NCBI GenBank assembly: GCA_015501075.1 | Contig: JADNYJ010000569.1 | Location: forward strand, 1 to 20,171 | Length of the DNA stretch: 20,171 bases | Origin: Gymnopilus junonius | Taxonomy: Eukaryota; Basidiomycota; Agaricomycetes; Agaricales; Galerinaceae | Direction of reading: 5' to 3' | In this document: positions 19,069 to 20,171 of the stretch, in pieces | Position numbering within the stretch: position 1 is the stretch's first letter | How the letters are laid out: each line of letters starts with the position of its first letter | The notes under the pieces: model-generated | The model's input: only the letters and a program-made list of their open reading frames with translations | Databases searched by the model: none | What the model was told of the DNA's origin: nothing | Program-made: the position numbers and the translations under genes

Positions 19069-20088
19069 ATGGCTGTTTCTGATAGCGAAGAATCCATCAG
19101 GGTGTCATCCAAAGCCAAGGCTACTCCCTCGCAAGGTGAACCAGAATTGGATGATGAAGAAGGCGAGGAAGAGGAATACGAGATTGAAGAGGTGCTCGAC
19201 GCGAAGCGCGGCTTTTTTCCAGATGTACGTCCCTCTCATGAAGCTGTTGTATCTAATCTTTAATAACGACGTGTTTTGGATGCTCCAGGGTCGAATGGGC
19301 TACTTCGTTAAGTGGAAAGGTTATGGGCCCGAAGACAACAGCTGGGTTGACGAACAAGACGCAGAGTAAGCAACCAGAAGCCGCTTGTCGTGCGATTCCT
19401 TCTCATCCGTGGCCATCTATACTAGAAACGCTCAAGAACTTGTGAATGAATTCTGGAAAAAGAATCCCCAGAAGAAGAAAGCTATAACTGCTGCCAGAAA
19501 GTCCGTTGATAAAAAGTCGCCGAAGAAACCTCGCAAATCTACTGTGGCAGATGACACTTCTGAAGCCGGAGAGGCTTCGACGAAAAAACGGGGCCGCAAG
19601 TCTTTGTCCCACAAAGTCGAATCGGACGACGAAATGGACGTCGATGAAGAGGAAAAGCCGGCCAAGAAGGCTAAAAAGGAATCTACCCAGCCTTCAAAAA
19701 CGAACGCTAGAAAGCTCAAGACTGACTCTCCAGAAGAGGAAGAAGTTCACCTCGGAACCATGAAGAGATACATGAATTTGCCATCCTGGGAAGGACTGGT
19801 CAAAACCATTGACACTGTCGAGAGGGCGGATGATGACGCTCTGAAGATCTTTTTCACTCTGTATGTCTATCCATTTAGTCTCATTTTGCGGATGGTTGAT
19901 CGTCCTTCGTTTCTAGCAACAATGGAGAACGAGTTACGGAAACTGCGGCGATCTGCAAACAGCGCTTCCCCCAGAAGGTGAGGATCCGCAAATTCATTGT
20001 CGACGTCCAAAAAGGTTGACATGGTTTCTAGTTGCTTGAGTTCTACGAGACTAATTTGAAATGGAGGCAAGTCGGCGGTGACTTGTGA
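19069..20088 (+). CDS. Heterochromatin protein 1 homologue (chromo plus chromoshadow domains)
   Basis: HP1 proteins bind histone H3 methylated at Lys9 through the chromodomain, and dimerise and recruit partners through the chromoshadow domain. Five exons (19069-19224, 19289-19365, 19426-19860, 19917-19977, 20032-20088) give 261 residues with no frame break. After an acidic N-terminal run (DDEEGEEEE), the chromodomain starts at EYEIEEVLDAKR and continues with GYFVKWKGYGPEDNSW. The Tyr of EYEIEE plus the Trp and Tyr of KWKGY fit the aromatic cage. The hinge, about 95 residues, is rich in Lys, Ser and Glu (KKSPKKPRKS, KKRGRKS, KPAKKAKKE), likely nuclear signals and nucleic-acid contacts. The chromoshadow domain spans LPSWEGLVKTIDTVE to ETNLKWRQVGG, with the C-terminal Trp that contacts PxVxL-type peptides in this family. 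It resembles Swi6/HP1 and is probably nuclear. Confidence 0.95.
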
Positions 20089-20171
20089 TTTGGCTCGTCT
20101 ATCTGTGGACAGGTCTCTCGCCGCTGGATCACCTTGAAATGCTGTGTTCGACTATTACCTTTGTTTGTCCT

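Noticed and set aside
1..20171. tRNA, rRNA, CRISPR or long terminal repeats
   Set aside because: No convincing B-box with matching arms, no regular spacer array and no long direct repeat pair were seen by eye; a covariance-model and self-alignment search would settle this.

Overview
The window looks like nuclear DNA of a mushroom-forming basidiomycete (Agaricomycetes). Its genes carry many short introns, mostly 45-69 bases, with GT...AG ends and CTRAY-type branch sites. The protein families also fit: a secreted S53 peptidase, a small MYND-finger protein, a RecQ-like helicase fragment and a half-PHD-finger relic. I cannot name the genus from sequence alone.

Left part (1-7000) is accessory in character. 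It holds an open frame cut by the left edge, a small unrecognised protein gene (1325-1777), a 5'-truncated trypsin-like peptidase (2202-2845) and a multi-exon S53 sedolisin-type peptidase (4621-6978) behind a TATA box. The last three all need one or more frame shifts to be read.

Middle part (7000-13000) is gene-poor and rich in mobile-element traces. It contains a cluster of GC-rich palindromes near 8960-9060, a diverged direct repeat on either side of a PHD-finger relic, a RecQ-like helicase holding only the first RecA domain (minus strand), a hairpin-forming repeat at 11305-11455, and a clear 237-base MITE with long perfect inverted ends and TA flanks (11599-11835).

Right part (13000-20171) is a dense block of conserved nuclear genes: a conserved-looking acidic-tail protein (+), exosome subunit Rrp4 (-), a MYND-finger protein (-), exon-junction-complex protein Y14/RBM8A (+) and an HP1-type chromo/chromoshadow protein (+). 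Rrp4 and the acidic-tail gene converge tail to tail; the MYND gene and Y14 diverge. Rrp4 (RNA decay and processing) and Y14 (mRNA surveillance) both act on nuclear RNA, and HP1 acts on heterochromatin, but nothing shows they work as a unit.

The main oddity is a consistent pattern of frame breaks, mostly a single missing base inside or beside a short homopolymer. It affects the peptidases, the small unknown gene and even Rrp4, which should be essential. That pattern fits consensus errors in a draft assembly at least as well as gene decay. I did not find a convincing new biological system. The best candidates for follow-up are the two unrecognised proteins and the helicase/repeat cluster.
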